Below are positions 47,480 through 57,619 of a DNA stretch of 64,000 nucleotides, in pieces. Source of the stretch: Iris pallida (lineage: Eukaryota; Streptophyta; Magnoliopsida; Asparagales; Iridaceae). The first letter of the stretch is position 1. The number at the start of each line of letters is the position of its first letter. Both the position numbers and the translations under genes were made by a program. The stretch spans positions 43,130,035-43,194,034 of the forward strand of contig JANAVB010005597.1 in assembly GCA_029216955.1 (NCBI GenBank), in the 5' to 3' direction. The notes beneath the pieces were generated by a model, which ran no database searches, was not told the origin of the DNA, and saw only the letters and a list, made by a program, of their open reading frames with translations.

Positions 47480-47685
47480 TTCCTGTTCACAAAAATATGC
47501 ATAAACCAAATATATAATGCACACCAATTATCCAAGAATCACATAGACCAAATATATACATACGAATTTAATGCACACCAATTATCCAAGAATCATATAG
47601 ACCAAACCAAATTAATATAAAATAGACATCAATTATCCTGAAGAGTAACCTAATATCCGTCGTTATAATCCGATCATAGCACAAA

Positions 47686-47755
47686 TATTCCAAAATTCCC
47701 ACAAAAATTCCAAAATTCCCACAAATATTCCAAAATTTCCACAAATATTCCAAAA
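47686..47755. repeat. Short tandem repeat, unit about 16-17 bp
   Basis: Four copies of a CAAATATTCCAAAATTCCCA-like unit in a row. Confidence 0.85.
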
Positions 47756-47811
47756 CACATAGGAAAATCGACTTTGGCCTCAACAAAGACCACAAGTCAG
47801 ACGATGAATCC

Positions 47812-48165
47812 TCACAGCCAGGGATCATAGTTGCGTTGAGGCATGTACCATTCTATCAGCCACTTTGCATACGAAGGCTCAATCTGGTTGAGGCCTTCTG
47901 TAGGGACAGGAGGGTCGGTCCCGATGCTACTACTCTCTGACGGTGGCTCCTCCTTAACTTCAAGCTTTGGAGCAATCTCTTCCCTGGTGGTCATCGATTC
48001 TTCCTTGACCTTGACCTTTGGTAACACCTTCTCCTTAACAGTCACCGGCTCTTGTTTGACGACGGGGACTTCCTCCGTGTCGACCTCCAAGGGTTTCTTA
48101 TCTCGACCCCTTCCTCGACTAGCAGTACCACCTCGACGAGTCCTAGGAGCCACCTTTCTGACAAC
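47812..48165 (-). CDS. Possible captured exon, Lys/Glu-rich protein end
   Basis: On the minus strand, TTTCTGTTGTCAG at about 48166-48154 looks like a splice acceptor. It opens a frame KVAPRTRRGGTASRGRGRD that continues with repeated KVKEE and KLEVKEEP motifs and ends YMPQRNYDPWL with a stop at 47812. An ATG slightly upstream (48177) is also in frame, giving 121 codons. It is highly charged, with an RG-rich start. I recognise no domain. It could be the last exon of a host gene captured by the CACTA element or a remnant of the element's own second protein. Confidence 0.35.
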   Translation of the reverse strand, partial: VVRKVAPRTRRGGTASRGRGRDKKPLEVDTEEVPVVKQEPVTVKEKVLPKVKVKEESMTTREEIAPKLEVKEEPPSESSSIGTDPPVPTEGLNQIEPSYAKWLIEWYMPQRNYDPWL

Positions 48166-48407
48166 AGAAATTTTCATATAGGGTAAAGAAATTTACTCAA
48201 ATTATAAAAGTTGTGATGTTGGTTTTTTGCGTTCATCATCATTAGAGGGAGAAGCACTGAAAAAGTTGTGACGTTGGTAGCATGAGAGAGTAAAAATCTG
48301 TATCACAAGACTAACAGAATTACTATGTAATCATGTACTCACCAATAACCGGATGTAACAGGAGTCGTTGGGCCTATCGTGCAGTAATTGGTGGATCCGC
48401 TGGTATA

Positions 48408-49113
48408 GACCGGATGTACTTAGTATCTAGTGTATCAGATTAGTATCGGTCTATCGGTTTGGTATAGGACGTATCATATTGGTATTGGCCTTAACAAATT
48501 GGTATCGTCCTTTATCCGATATGTACATGTATCGGCCGAATAGCTAGGATTCATATTGGCCTTATCGATTTGGTATCGGTCATATCCGATAGGTATCGGC
48601 CGTGTTGGATTAGTATAGACCATTTCGGATTAGTATCGTGGAAGGTTTAGTAATAACTGTACTTGGATTTCTCTTTTTTCGAGCTAGAATACCATTGCAA
48701 GAGAATCACCGAATTGTGATTGGCCAGTTACAGTAACATACATGCTTCCTTTTCCATCAGAAAAAACGAGATTGAAAAGGAAGTGTGTATGTTCTATAAC
48801 TGGCCAGCTACGCTCTCGTGACTCTCTTGCAATGATAATCTAGCTCTAGAAGAGAGAAATCCAAGTACAGTTGTTACTAAACCTTCCACGATACTAATCC
48901 GAAATGGTATATAATAATCCAACACGGCCGATACCTATCGGATATGACCGATACCAAATCGATAAGGCCAATATGAATCCTAGCTATACGGCCGATACAT
49001 ATCGGATAGGATGATACCAATTCGCTAAGACCAATACCAACCGATACGGCCCATACCAAAACGATAGATCGATACTAATCCGATACGGTCAATACTTATA
49101 AGTACCTACGGTC
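48408..49113. repeat. Long inverted repeat, arms about 350 bp
   Basis: The left arm 48408-48765 and the right arm 48772-49113 are reverse complements over nearly their whole length. An example is GTGGAAGGTTTAGTAATAAC ... CTTGGATTTCTCT against AGAGAAATCCAAGTACAG ... GTTACTAAACCTTCCAC, with the palindrome centre near 48768. The arms are built of TATCGGCC/GGCCGATA words. Transcripts would fold into a near-perfect hairpin. No coding content. Confidence 0.9.
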
Positions 49114-49232
49114 TAGGAGGTTGATCCGCTAGTACATCCATGTACGATCAACGAAGTAACGATCCATTTCAATTTGGATGTGAAAATCTGTATCGTAAGA
49201 CAAACTAAACATAATCAGTTCTATTTCACATA

Positions 49233-49777
49233 CTTAATTGCCAAGTATGGGAACGAATGGCTCAGAACACAACCCAAAATTCATTCTAGCATACATTAGT
49301 GTGAATCATCTATGTTCTGTACATATGGTGTAGTATATATTTTTATCGTATCTAGTATCTGAAGGATATAACAAAATCAAGATGAACTCACATAATGTAA
49401 TACTAAGACATCATCTACTACTATATAAGATATAGTGATAGGTTGTCGTATCATCATTGCCGAGGGATGAGGGTTGGAGGACAGTCAACTTTATCTACGG
49501 ATACATAGTTTCTGCCTCGCCAGTCGAATGGCTTAATTGCCAAGTATGGGAACGAATGGCTCAGAACACAACCCAAGATTCATTCTAGCATACATTAGTG
49601 TGAATCATCTATGTTCTGTACATATGGTGTAGTATATGTTCTTATCGTATCTAGTATCTGAAGGATGTAACAGAATCAAGATGAACTCACATAATGTAAT
49701 ACTAAGACATCATCTACTACTATATAAGATATAGTGATAGGTTGTCGTATCATCATTGCCGAGGGATGAGGGTAGAG
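49233..49777. repeat. Two direct copies of a roughly 245-bp unit (third copy at 50644-50899)
   Basis: Copies begin near AATTGCCAAGTATGGGAACG at 49236 and 49534, and end GATGAGGGT(T)..GGAC. The third copy (50644-50899) starts at GGATGGCTCAGAACA. All share TTAGTGTGAATCATCTAT and AGATATAGTGATAGGTTGTC blocks. The B3 hairpin lies between copies two and three. Confidence 0.92.
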
Positions 49778-50084
49778 GACAAATACCGCTCGAGTGAGCC
49801 AAAGGCATGCAGCCACTTTCCTTCCTACATTCACCCTCTCCCTCTCTCACGCTATCAACGTCACAACTTTTTCACCTCAAGTTCTGATCAGGCATTTTCC
49901 TTCTCCTCTCCTCCACCATGGCTCTGAACCCATCTGCTCCTCCCTACTTCCCTTCTTCTTATTTGAATCTTTCAGCCACATATGATATCCAGCTCAAGTG
50001 AAGAGTCGGAAGAGAAAAAGTAGGCAGGAAGAGGAGGGGGAAGCAGCACAGCCGGCGGCATGACCCGGAGGAAGTACAGAGGTT

Positions 50085-50264
50085 TTCTTCAACATACGTA
50101 GGAGAACTATAAGGATATATCTTTTCACAACATATCATCTTGTCAAAGACCCTTAATGTGACAACCATGTTACCGCGGTGTCGGAAGACTAACATGTCAT
50201 AATTTTCTAAGCCGTGTGTTTTGACATAATCCTCCAAACTCTTTCCTGCTATGTAATAATGCAA
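50085..50264 (-). pseudogene. B3 DNA-binding domain fragment, left arm of hairpin
   Basis: Minus strand reads GKSLEDYVKTHGLENYDMLV, then FRHRGNMVVTLRVFDKM, CCEKIYP. This matches the C-terminal half of REM/VRN1-type B3 domains (pattern GW..FV...L..GD.LVFRY.GN..F.V.IFD....E..YP). The N-terminal beta strands of the domain are missing, so this is a gene fragment, not a functional DNA-binding protein. The frame past the domain has no recognisable family. No start codon; it depends on the transposon for expression. Confidence 0.72.
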
Positions 50265-50440
50265 GATTACTACATAGGAGGAAAGAGTTGGGAGGATTAT
50301 GTCAAAACATACGGCTTAAAAACTTATGACATGTTAGTCTTCCGACACTGCGGTAACATGATATTCACATGAAGGGTCTTTGACAAGGTGACATGTTGTG
50401 AAAAGATATATCCTTATAGTTCTCCTACAGATGTTGAAGA
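50259..50440 (+). pseudogene. B3 DNA-binding domain fragment, right arm of hairpin
   Basis: Plus strand reads GGKSWEDYVKTYGLKTYDML, then VFRHCGNMIFT, a TGA stop, RVFDKVTCCEKIYP. This is the inverted copy of 50264-50085 and keeps the conserved Trp (SWEDY) that the left arm has lost. Together the two arms form one long inverted repeat. Confidence 0.72.
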
Positions 50441-51074
50441 AAAACACTGTACTTCCTCTGGGTCATGTCGCCGGCTGTGCGGCTTCCCCCTCCTCTTCCT
50501 GTCCACTTCTTCTCTCCCGACTCTACACTTGAGCTGGATATCATATGTGGCTGAGAGAGTCAAATAAGAAGAAGGGAAGTAGGGAGGAGCATATGGGTTC
50601 AGAGCCATGGTAGAGGAGAGGAGAAGGAAGACGCTTGATCAGAACGGATGGCTCAGAACATAATCCAAGATTCATTCTAGCATACATTAGTGTGAATTAT
50701 CTATATTCTGTATACATATCGTGTAGTATATGTTCTTATCGTATCTAGTATCTGAAGGATATAACAGAATCAAGTTGAACACACATAATGTAATACTAAG
50801 ACATCATCTACTACTATATAAGATATAGTGATAGGTTGTCGTATCATCATTGCCGAGGGATGAGGGTCGGAGGACAGTCAACTTTATCTACGGCTATATA
50901 GAAGCACACAACTGATAGAACTCGCACTGTCCATGAGACAGTGAACATATACACCATGAATCCAAACCCCATATTCATATTTACTAATCCAAACACCACC
51001 AAACTAATGGATAACACCCAATATGGATAACATATTATTTAGCCAATATATAAACTCAGATGAATTTGAAAAGC

Positions 51075-51540
51075 AAAGCCCCCCGCCGCCCCCGACCAAA
51101 GCCCGCCGCCCTAAGCCCGCAGTCCAGTAGTTCGGTTGCATATATATATGAAGAGTGCTTATGGCTGTGCGTCGGTTGCATATACCCCCGACGCCCCCGC
51201 CCCAAGCCAGCCGCCCAGCCTCCGATGCCGTCGCCCCAAGCCCGCCGCCCAGCCCCCGACGCCCCTGCCCCAAGCCCGCCGCCCAGCCCCCGACGCCCCA
51301 GCCCCAAGCCCGCCGCCCAGCCACCGATGCCCCCGCCCCAAGCCAGCCGCCCAGCTCCCGACGCCCCCGCCCCAAGCCCGCCGCCCAGCCCCCGACCCAA
51401 GCCAGCCGTCCAGCCCCCGACGCCCCAGCCCCAAGCCCGCCGCCCAGCCCCCGACCCAAGCCAGCCGCCCAACCCCCGACACCCCAGCCCCAAGCCCACA
51501 GCCCAGCCACCGACGCCCCCGCCCTAAGCCTGCCGCCCCC
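51075..51540. repeat. GC-rich minisatellite
   Basis: At least twelve units of a CCCCAAGCCCGCCGCCCAGC + CCCCGACG(CCCC) pattern, around 30 bp each. It gives long open frames in several phases on both strands (Pro/Ala-rich on plus, Gly-rich on minus), which are repeat artefacts. Confidence 0.93.
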
Positions 51541-51559
51541 GCTGCCCCTATACGACACC

Positions 51560-51560
<1 letters not shown>

Positions 51561-51594
<34 letters not shown>

Positions 51595-51700
51595 AGAGAG
51601 AGAGAGGGGGGATTACCTTCGGGAGAGAGAGAGAGAAGAGGACGCCGTCGCCGATCACCGAAGCCGTGGGAGAGAGAAAGAGAGGAGAGAGAGTGAATTT
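51561..51700. repeat. (GA)n and related purine-rich simple repeats
   Basis: GAGAGA runs at 51561-51608 and 51620-51640 continue into AGAGAGAAAGAGAGGAGAGA near 51670-51690. Confidence 0.93.
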
Positions 51701-51739
51701 GGGGGGAATGCAAAAAGTTTCCTCCGCCGTTTCATTTAA

Positions 51740-52085
51740 AGTCTGGAACGTATATTTAGCGACGGACTAGCGACGGCTTATAGTCCGTCGCCCGGTAGTC
51801 GTAATTTTTGATGCTTGCCGACTGAATATCCGTCGCTACGTAGTCGAGGAAATGTCCCGCCAATTTTCTATACAATTCCCGCCAAATAATCAACTGAGTA
51901 GCGACGACTGGCCTTCCGTCGCAATATCTCCGACACCCTAGCGACGGATGTGCGACCTTTCCCCCCTAAAATTAAAATAAAAAATGTAAAGGCGTGTGGT
52001 CGGTAATCCGTCGGCGAGCGGCCACGAAGCCGTCGCTAACGCCGACTGAAAATTTTCGTCGCTAATGTACTGTGTTTTGGTAGTA
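51740..52085. repeat. Right subterminal repeats and terminus of the CACTA element
   Basis: TTTAGCGACGGACTAGCGAC, CCGTCGC and GGCCACGAAGCCGTCGCTAA blocks lead to the terminal TTTTGGTAGTA. Spacing and sequence mirror the left end. Confidence 0.8.
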
Positions 52086-52749
52086 CAAGACCCTCATATA
52101 GCTAAGGAACGATGGGTTAAAAGTGTAGTCATGTATATGTCCCACACACATAGATCCTGCTTAGAGATGCACTTATAACATGACAGGGAAGGAACTGGGC
52201 ACATTCACGTTGCGTCAGTGCAAGGGCGAGTGCGTCGACTTGGTAAGAAGCTGTGCCACAAATCAAATACGAGATTGCTTATTTGCTAGCCTATTTCAAT
52301 TCGAATAACATGTTTGCCATGCTAACATGCTTTACGCTTTCGAATATGCCATAAAATTGACCCTAAGGAGAACATAGCAAGATCACAAGCTAAGTTGCAT
52401 GATTTAACGTAAATACTAAATGTCGATTTAGAAAGAAGGTCTTTGCATCAGTACATGCGACGACAAACGTACTGATCCTCCACCAGCTTCATGCAGGGTG
52501 CAGGGAATGGATGGCTCGCAGCGGAGATTCGCTTGAACGTGTTGAGGCTTGGAATGTCGAAGCATATTAAAGCGTGCGATCGCTTGACGCTCGGACATGC
52601 AACAGGATTGATGCGACCGAGATATAGAAGGCACGATGTATGGAACGGTGAAATCCTTTGTGAGCAAGAGAGAACCTGAGTGTTGTAGCCAAGCTGGCAT
52701 ATATATTGTTAGGCTATCGAAAGCCTTTGTAATCTCAGTTTCGAATATC

Positions 52750-52755
52750 AATAAA
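52750..52755 (+). terminator. Polyadenylation signal of the solo LTR
   Basis: ATATCAATAAAGAG lies about 170 bases before the LTR end, matching ATCAATAAAAGAG at 63462 in the older LTR. Confidence 0.5.
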
Positions 52756-53313
52756 GAGAATTGTTTCGTATACTCTGTTTTCCTTTCGTTGTTATTATCG
52801 AATCAAAAGATAACCATTTGAGAACTTGTCATCTTGCCTTGCACGAGCACAACTTCAGGCTTATGCGATATCACGCCCCCGGCGAGAACGATGATTTGGG
52901 TGATTCTGGGTCGGGGCGTGACAATAAGAGCGGCTATCTGCGTATATGCCTTTGGATGGTGTCGAGTACTAACAAGTTACGAGTTGGGTTAACAAGGTAT
53001 ACTTAATAGCAAGCGCTAACCTTGAATCGGCACAGATTAAGTGTGCACGGTTGTAATACTATTCTGGAGCCTAATATTTGGCTATAGTAAAGCTTCGACA
53101 TAAATGAGGCATCGTCACCGAGTCGTCTCGAGTTAAGTCAGGAAGGGCCATAAGGCAAGTTGGTTAAGTCTGGTTGATCACAGCCTCGATCATAAGGCAC
53201 GATCAAGTCGATTGGCTCGACCTGTACGAGTCGTCCCCTTAACATCGTTGGTACGAGAATGGTCTAGAGGCACATAAATTTAAGTGAAAGTTTTGGCACA
53301 GTCGAGTTGCATA

Positions 53314-54260
53314 TGTTGACACAAAGTCACAGTCAACCAAATATTGACTACATTGACTAAATAATATCTGTATTAATTCAATACGACACACGACGTCTGC
53401 ATAACAGTTCAAGACAGACGACAGCTCAGTCTCCGGCTCTCAGTGTATTTTCGAGTCTGTATTTTATATTTTTATTGAGTCTAGACTTGTGTACTATGAG
53501 TCTTGCTGAGCTCTTGACACTTAGTCTACAGCCTACCCAAAATCCCAAGCTCCACTGAACCAAACACTGCCCAAAAATCCCCTTAGAACCACTCTGTGCT
53601 CTGGAGACAGAGTTCGGGCCGAACTCTGCCTCCACACAGAGTTCGGGCCGAACTCTGTCCCCTAGAAATCAGGAACCCTAATTTTAGGGTTAGCTGGTTG
53701 CTAGTTGTCCAACGGCCAAATTTTTGAATTTTCCTACCCGAATTCTGGCCGAATTCTGCCTATAAAAACACTATAAATAGGGCATGAATTCTCTCATTCC
53801 AATCCATCCAATCTTCTTTTCTCTTCTCTCTTATAAGCTCAAGTAAGCCATACCCTTCCCATCTACTAGCCACAAGCCTCCTAAGTATCGAGTGCTCAGC
53901 ATCTCTCAGTTAGGATTCTTGTGCAAGAGTCGAAGAAGTCGCTTGGACAATTCCAAGCAAATCGCCACTGCGATCATCTGTTAGAAGTTGACGTGCTCTT
54001 CTGAAGAAAAGGCACGGGTTGTAAACTACTATTTCATAAATAGTGGATTTAATCCTGAGCTAGAGTTCTCAGGCCTGGATTAGTCCTCCACGAGGGAAAC
54101 CAGGTTAAAATCGATGTGTTTGCGTATGCTCTTCTGCTCTTCATTTATTTTCCGTACTTTACTCTGATTATTTATTGTTGGTGAAAGAGTTATTTTTAAT
54201 TGGCTATTTTTCTATATAAACTCTATTCACCCCCCTCTAGAGTTGCCAAACTGTTCTTCA
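53314..54260 (+). repeat. 5' LTR of the SIRE element
   Basis: 947 bp. It carries two copies of the odd palindrome GAGTTCGGGCCGAACTC (53611 and 53640), and TATA boxes TATAAAAACACTATAAATAG at 53761-53780. Confidence 0.96.
53761..53780 (+). promoter_or_regulatory. Double TATA box of the SIRE 5' LTR
   Basis: TATAAAA and TATAAATAG lie within 20 bases, about 100 bases after the palindrome pair and upstream of a C/T-rich likely transcript start (TCTCATTCCAATCC). Confidence 0.65.
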
Positions 54261-54262
54261 AT

Positions 54263-54274
54263 TGGTATCAGAGC
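54263..54274 (+). other. Primer-binding site of the SIRE element
   Basis: TGGTATCAGAGC begins two bases after the LTR end and is complementary to the 3' end of plant initiator Met tRNA. Confidence 0.92.
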
Positions 54275-54315
54275 TCTGTTCTCTTTATAAGGACTAACAT
54301 CCTAAGAGCTGATCC

Positions 54316-55746
54316 ATGGCAACCACACAATCCTTGATTTCCAATCATGGTGAAGGTCAGTCCACTCATAGGCCTCCCCTATTTGATGGAACTAACTATA
54401 CATATTGGAAAACAAGGATGAGCTTCTATCTTAAGTCTCTAGACTTTGACCTGTGGACTGTCGTCACTGACGGTTACAAAAAGCCCGCCAGGATAGTTGT
54501 CGATGGTGACCTCATTGAGAAACTATACGACAAATATTCTGTCGAGGAGAAGAAACAGGCAAGTCTAGATGCTAGGACTATTAATGCTTTATTCTGTGCT
54601 ATAGACAGGAATGAGTTCAACAGGGTCTCTACATGCACCACTGCTCATGAAGTATGGAGACTTCTAGAAGTGACGCATGAAGGAACCACACAGGTCAAGG
54701 AATCTAAAATAAGCCGTCTCACTCAAGAATACGAAGCCTTCAAGATGAAGCCAAGTGAGTCGATCACTCAAATGATCACAAGATTCCTCGACATCATCAA
54801 TCCTCTATCTTTGCTTGGAAAGCAGTACTCAAACCACGAGAAGATTCGTAAGTTGCTCAGAGGGCTACCAAAGATTTGGAACCCTAAGGTGACAGCCATC
54901 ATAGAAGGGAACGATCTCACAACAATGTCAATGGAGACCTTGATGGGTAAACTCATGACTCACGAGCTTGACCTCAAGGACTTCGAAGAGCCCACTCCGA
55001 AGACCAGGGAGATCGCACTCAAAGCTCATCAACGAAGAGCTAATCATGATGAGACCGAAGAAGATAATTCGGATGATGAAGACCAAGCTCTCATGGTTCG
55101 CAACTTCAGGAAATTCCTTCGCTTCAATCGAAGGAAGAAGGAATCTCAAGAAGACGATGAAAAAGAGCCAACTTGTTATGGTTGCAAGAAAACTGGACAT
55201 GTCCGAAAAGACTGCCCACTCCTGAAGAAGAGTAACCGCTATGAGAAGCCATACAAAAGGAACTCATCAAGGAAATATGCCAACACAGGCATTTGGCATG
55301 AAAGTGAAGCGAGTGACTCCGAGGAAGAAAAGGACTCTCCTCAAGATACAGCAAATGTGTGCCTAATGGCAACTTCCAACAAGGTATCTAACGAAACTCT
55401 AGATGACTTCTCTTTTGATGAACTTGGCGATGCTTTCACTGATTTACTCGATGATCACAAAAAGGTCATCGGTAAATACAAACATGCCAAGGATAAAATC
55501 AAAAGTCTTGAAGATGAGATACAAAGAATTTTTTTACTTCTTGATAATGTTAGAAACACGACAGCCACTAATGACACTGATGAAGTATCCAAGCTTAAAT
55601 TAAGCTTACATGATACTGAAGCACGTATTGAGCAACAAACTCAAGAAATCACTACACTCAACACGTTGCTTGCTGAAGAAAAGAGTAGACACAAGATTTC
55701 CATGACTAAGATATATGGCTTAAATATTAAGGTTGATGAACTGTAA
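54316..55746 (+). pseudogene. SIRE gag (copia gag polypeptide)
   Basis: ATG at 54316. The capsid region has PPLFDGTNYTYWKTRMSFYL, AHEVWRLLEVTHEGTTQVKE and LRGLPKIWNPKVTAI. A CCHC knuckle CYGCKKTGHVRKDC lies at about residue 287. The last 100 residues are a coiled coil (DDHKKVIGKYKHAKDKIKSL onward). The TAA at 55744 is followed by the same frame, so it is a premature stop, one change from CAA. 476 codons to that stop. Confidence 0.92.
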
Positions 55747-55749
55747 GCT

Positions 55750-56412
55750 GTGTCTAAAAGATTAGAAACCAAATTGGGTAAACAGGTTGTTCAACCTCAA
55801 ACCCAATCACATGGGCACAACACCACTCATGCTAGTCAACCACGTCATTCTCATACAGCACATAACCATGCATTTATATACACAAACTTTCACAAACCAC
55901 GTGCACGTAAGAATCATCATGCCATGCCATATAGACAAGATTATCATCATAGGAATCATCATGCCATGCCATATAGACAAGATTATCATGCAATACCATA
56001 TAGACAAGATCATCATATGCCATATAGACAAAATCATCATGCCATGCCATATAGACAATATCAGCATGTCACACATCATAGACAATACCATCATGATATG
56101 CCTCATAGACACCATCACCGTGCCACTCATTCTGTGCATAATCATCATCACCATGCTAACTCTTCACATCATGACCATCCTCATCCTGTTGCTTATAGAT
56201 ATTATTCTCATGCTCCTAGTATAAATAAGAATGCTATCTGTACTTACTGTAGATTACATGGACACATCTCACCACAGTGCAAATTTAGAAGACTTGTAGA
56301 TAAAAAGATATATACTTGGTTTCCAAAGACTAACTTTTCAGGACCCTCAAGAACTTGGGTACCAAAGGTCACATCTACTCTTGATGTAGGTGGACCTTCC
56401 CTCTTCAACTGA
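55750..56412 (+). pseudogene. SIRE gag continuation, His-rich with second zinc knuckle
   Basis: In frame with gag after the TAA. Between about 55910 and 56200 it encodes repeats of HHAMPYRQDY and variants, about 30% His. It then reaches a second CCHC knuckle, CTYCRLHGHISPQC (56239-56280), and YTWFPKTNFSGPSRTWVPK. It ends in a stop at 56410, where the next domain is in another frame. The His-rich repeats are a DNA-level tandem array of a CATCATGCCATGCCATATAG-type unit. The function of the tract is unknown; metal or RNA binding is possible. Confidence 0.8.
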
Positions 56413-57619
56413 AAGTAGGTGGATTCTCGATAGTGGATGCTCGCGACATATGACGGGAGACGCAAATCTTTTTGCATCACTATCGATGAAGAGAGAAGGA
56501 TATGTATCCTTCGGTAACAATCTCAAAGGGCACATAATAGGTAATGGTATCATTGGTCATCCTCCTTCTCCTGTAATAAAGGATGTCTGCCTAGTGACCG
56601 AGTTAAAGCATAACCTGCTCAGCATTAGTCATCTTGCTGATCATGGATATGATATTAACTTTGGACAAAACAGTTGCTACATCTATGATAGGTCAACAGG
56701 AGACATTGCTTTTGAAGGGAAAAGAGAGGACAACATCTATATTTTCTATCTTTCTGTAAATACTAACAATGCAGGTAGATGTCTATATGCCCACAAAGAC
56801 GAACGACTACTTTGGCACCAGCATCTTGGTCACGCCAACATGGATGCTATATCCAGGCTTTCTACCAAGAAGCTAGTGAGAGGATTGCCTGACATTACAT
56901 TCAAAAAGGACACGGTATGTGCCGAATGTGAACTAAACAAGGCAACTAAATCCTCATTTTATTCCATCAACTCTGTAAGTACTACTAGACCCTTGCAACT
57001 ACTTCATATGGATTTATTTGGTCCTAGTAGAATAGCTAGCCTTGGTGGCAAACTTTATGCATTTGTTATTGTTGATGATTTTTCGAGATTTACTTGGGTT
57101 TTCTTTCTCGCTAATAAGAGCGATGCTATCTCTGTTTTCAAAGTTTTTGTAAAGAAAGTTCAAAACGAAAAAGGCTAGATTACTCGAATCCGAAGTGATC
57201 ATGGAGGCGAATTCGTAAATTATGATTTTGAAAATTTTTGTAATGTAAATGGTTTTGATCATGAATTTTCTTGTCCTAGAACTCCTCAACAAAATGGTGT
57301 TGTGGAGCGGAAGAATAGAACTCTCGGCGATATGGCCAGAGTCATATTGAATAAATTTTCACTTCCAAAATACTTTTGGGCAGAAGCTGTCAGTACAGCA
57401 TGCCACATTTTGAATAGGGTGCTAATTCGTCCCATTACGAAGCAAACACCCTATGAGCTTTGGTTTGGGAGAACCCCCAATGTTTCTTATTTTAAAGTTT
57501 TTGGTTGTAGATGTTTTATCCTTAACACCAAAGACAACTTAGGCAAATTTGATGCCAAAGCTGACGATGGTATACTTCTTGGTTATGCCGCCAAGAGTAA
57601 GGGATATAGAGTTTTTTAA
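56390..57619 (+). pseudogene. SIRE protease and integrase
   Basis: This frame is shifted by one relative to gag. The protease active site is WILDSGCSRHMTGD. The GAG-pre-integrase zinc finger reads LLWHQHLGHAN ... CAECELNKATKS. Integrase residues are D in LHMDLFGPSR, D in IRSDHGGEF and E in QQNGVVERKNRTL. A TAG at 57176 interrupts the core between the first and second catalytic Asp. A frameshift in a T run at 57612-57619 separates it from RT. The residues needed for catalysis are all still readable. Confidence 0.9.

Larger units (their letters stand above)
49882..50644. repeat. Long inverted repeat made of a B3-gene fragment, arms about 380 bp
   Basis: The left arm 49882-50260 and right arm 50266-50644 are reverse complements, with the centre at GTAATAATGCAAGATTAC near 50263. 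Outer ends are TTCTGATCA and TGATCAGAA. Each arm carries the same B3-like coding segment next to the centre and, outward, a CCATGGCTCTGAACCCAT block. Arm-to-arm differences are scattered substitutions only. It is flanked by copies of the 245-bp repeat. Confidence 0.92.
46162..52085. mobile_element. Non-autonomous CACTA transposon carrying hairpins and a B3-gene fragment
   Basis: The left end CACTACCAAAATTTG and the right end GTGTTTTGGTAGTA form inverted termini, with the last base A instead of G. CAA at 46159-46161 is repeated at 52086-52088, the 3-bp duplication typical of CACTA. Both ends are dense in GCGACGG/CCGTCGC subterminal repeats. Total 5924 bp. No transposase is encoded. The interior has a 543-bp tandem duplication, a possible captured exon, two long inverted repeats, a triplicated 250-bp unit and a GC-rich minisatellite. 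This is a cargo-carrying, Pack-CACTA-like structure. Confidence 0.92.
44611..52923 (+). mobile_element. Solo LTR with target duplication, interrupted by a CACTA element
   Basis: The segment starts TGTAATGCCCCGCTCC and ends GGGTCGGGGCGTGACA, an inverted terminal match. ATAAG at 44606-44610 is repeated at 52924-52928. After subtracting the CACTA insertion (46162-52085 plus 3 bp duplication) it is about 2386 bp. It has no coding region, primer site or polypurine tract, so it is one LTR left by recombination between two. An AATAAA at 52750 gives plus orientation. Its family is not identified; gypsy elements often have this CGCCCCG terminus. Confidence 0.85.

Noticed and set aside
51004..51713. 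Long open frames on both strands, Pro/Ala-rich (plus) and Gly-rich (minus)
   Set aside because: They arise from a GC-rich minisatellite whose unit lacks stops in several phases. Equal openness in many frames argues against coding.
55807..56154. Met/Ile-rich frame on the minus strand
   Set aside because: Complement of the His-rich tandem repeat of SIRE gag.
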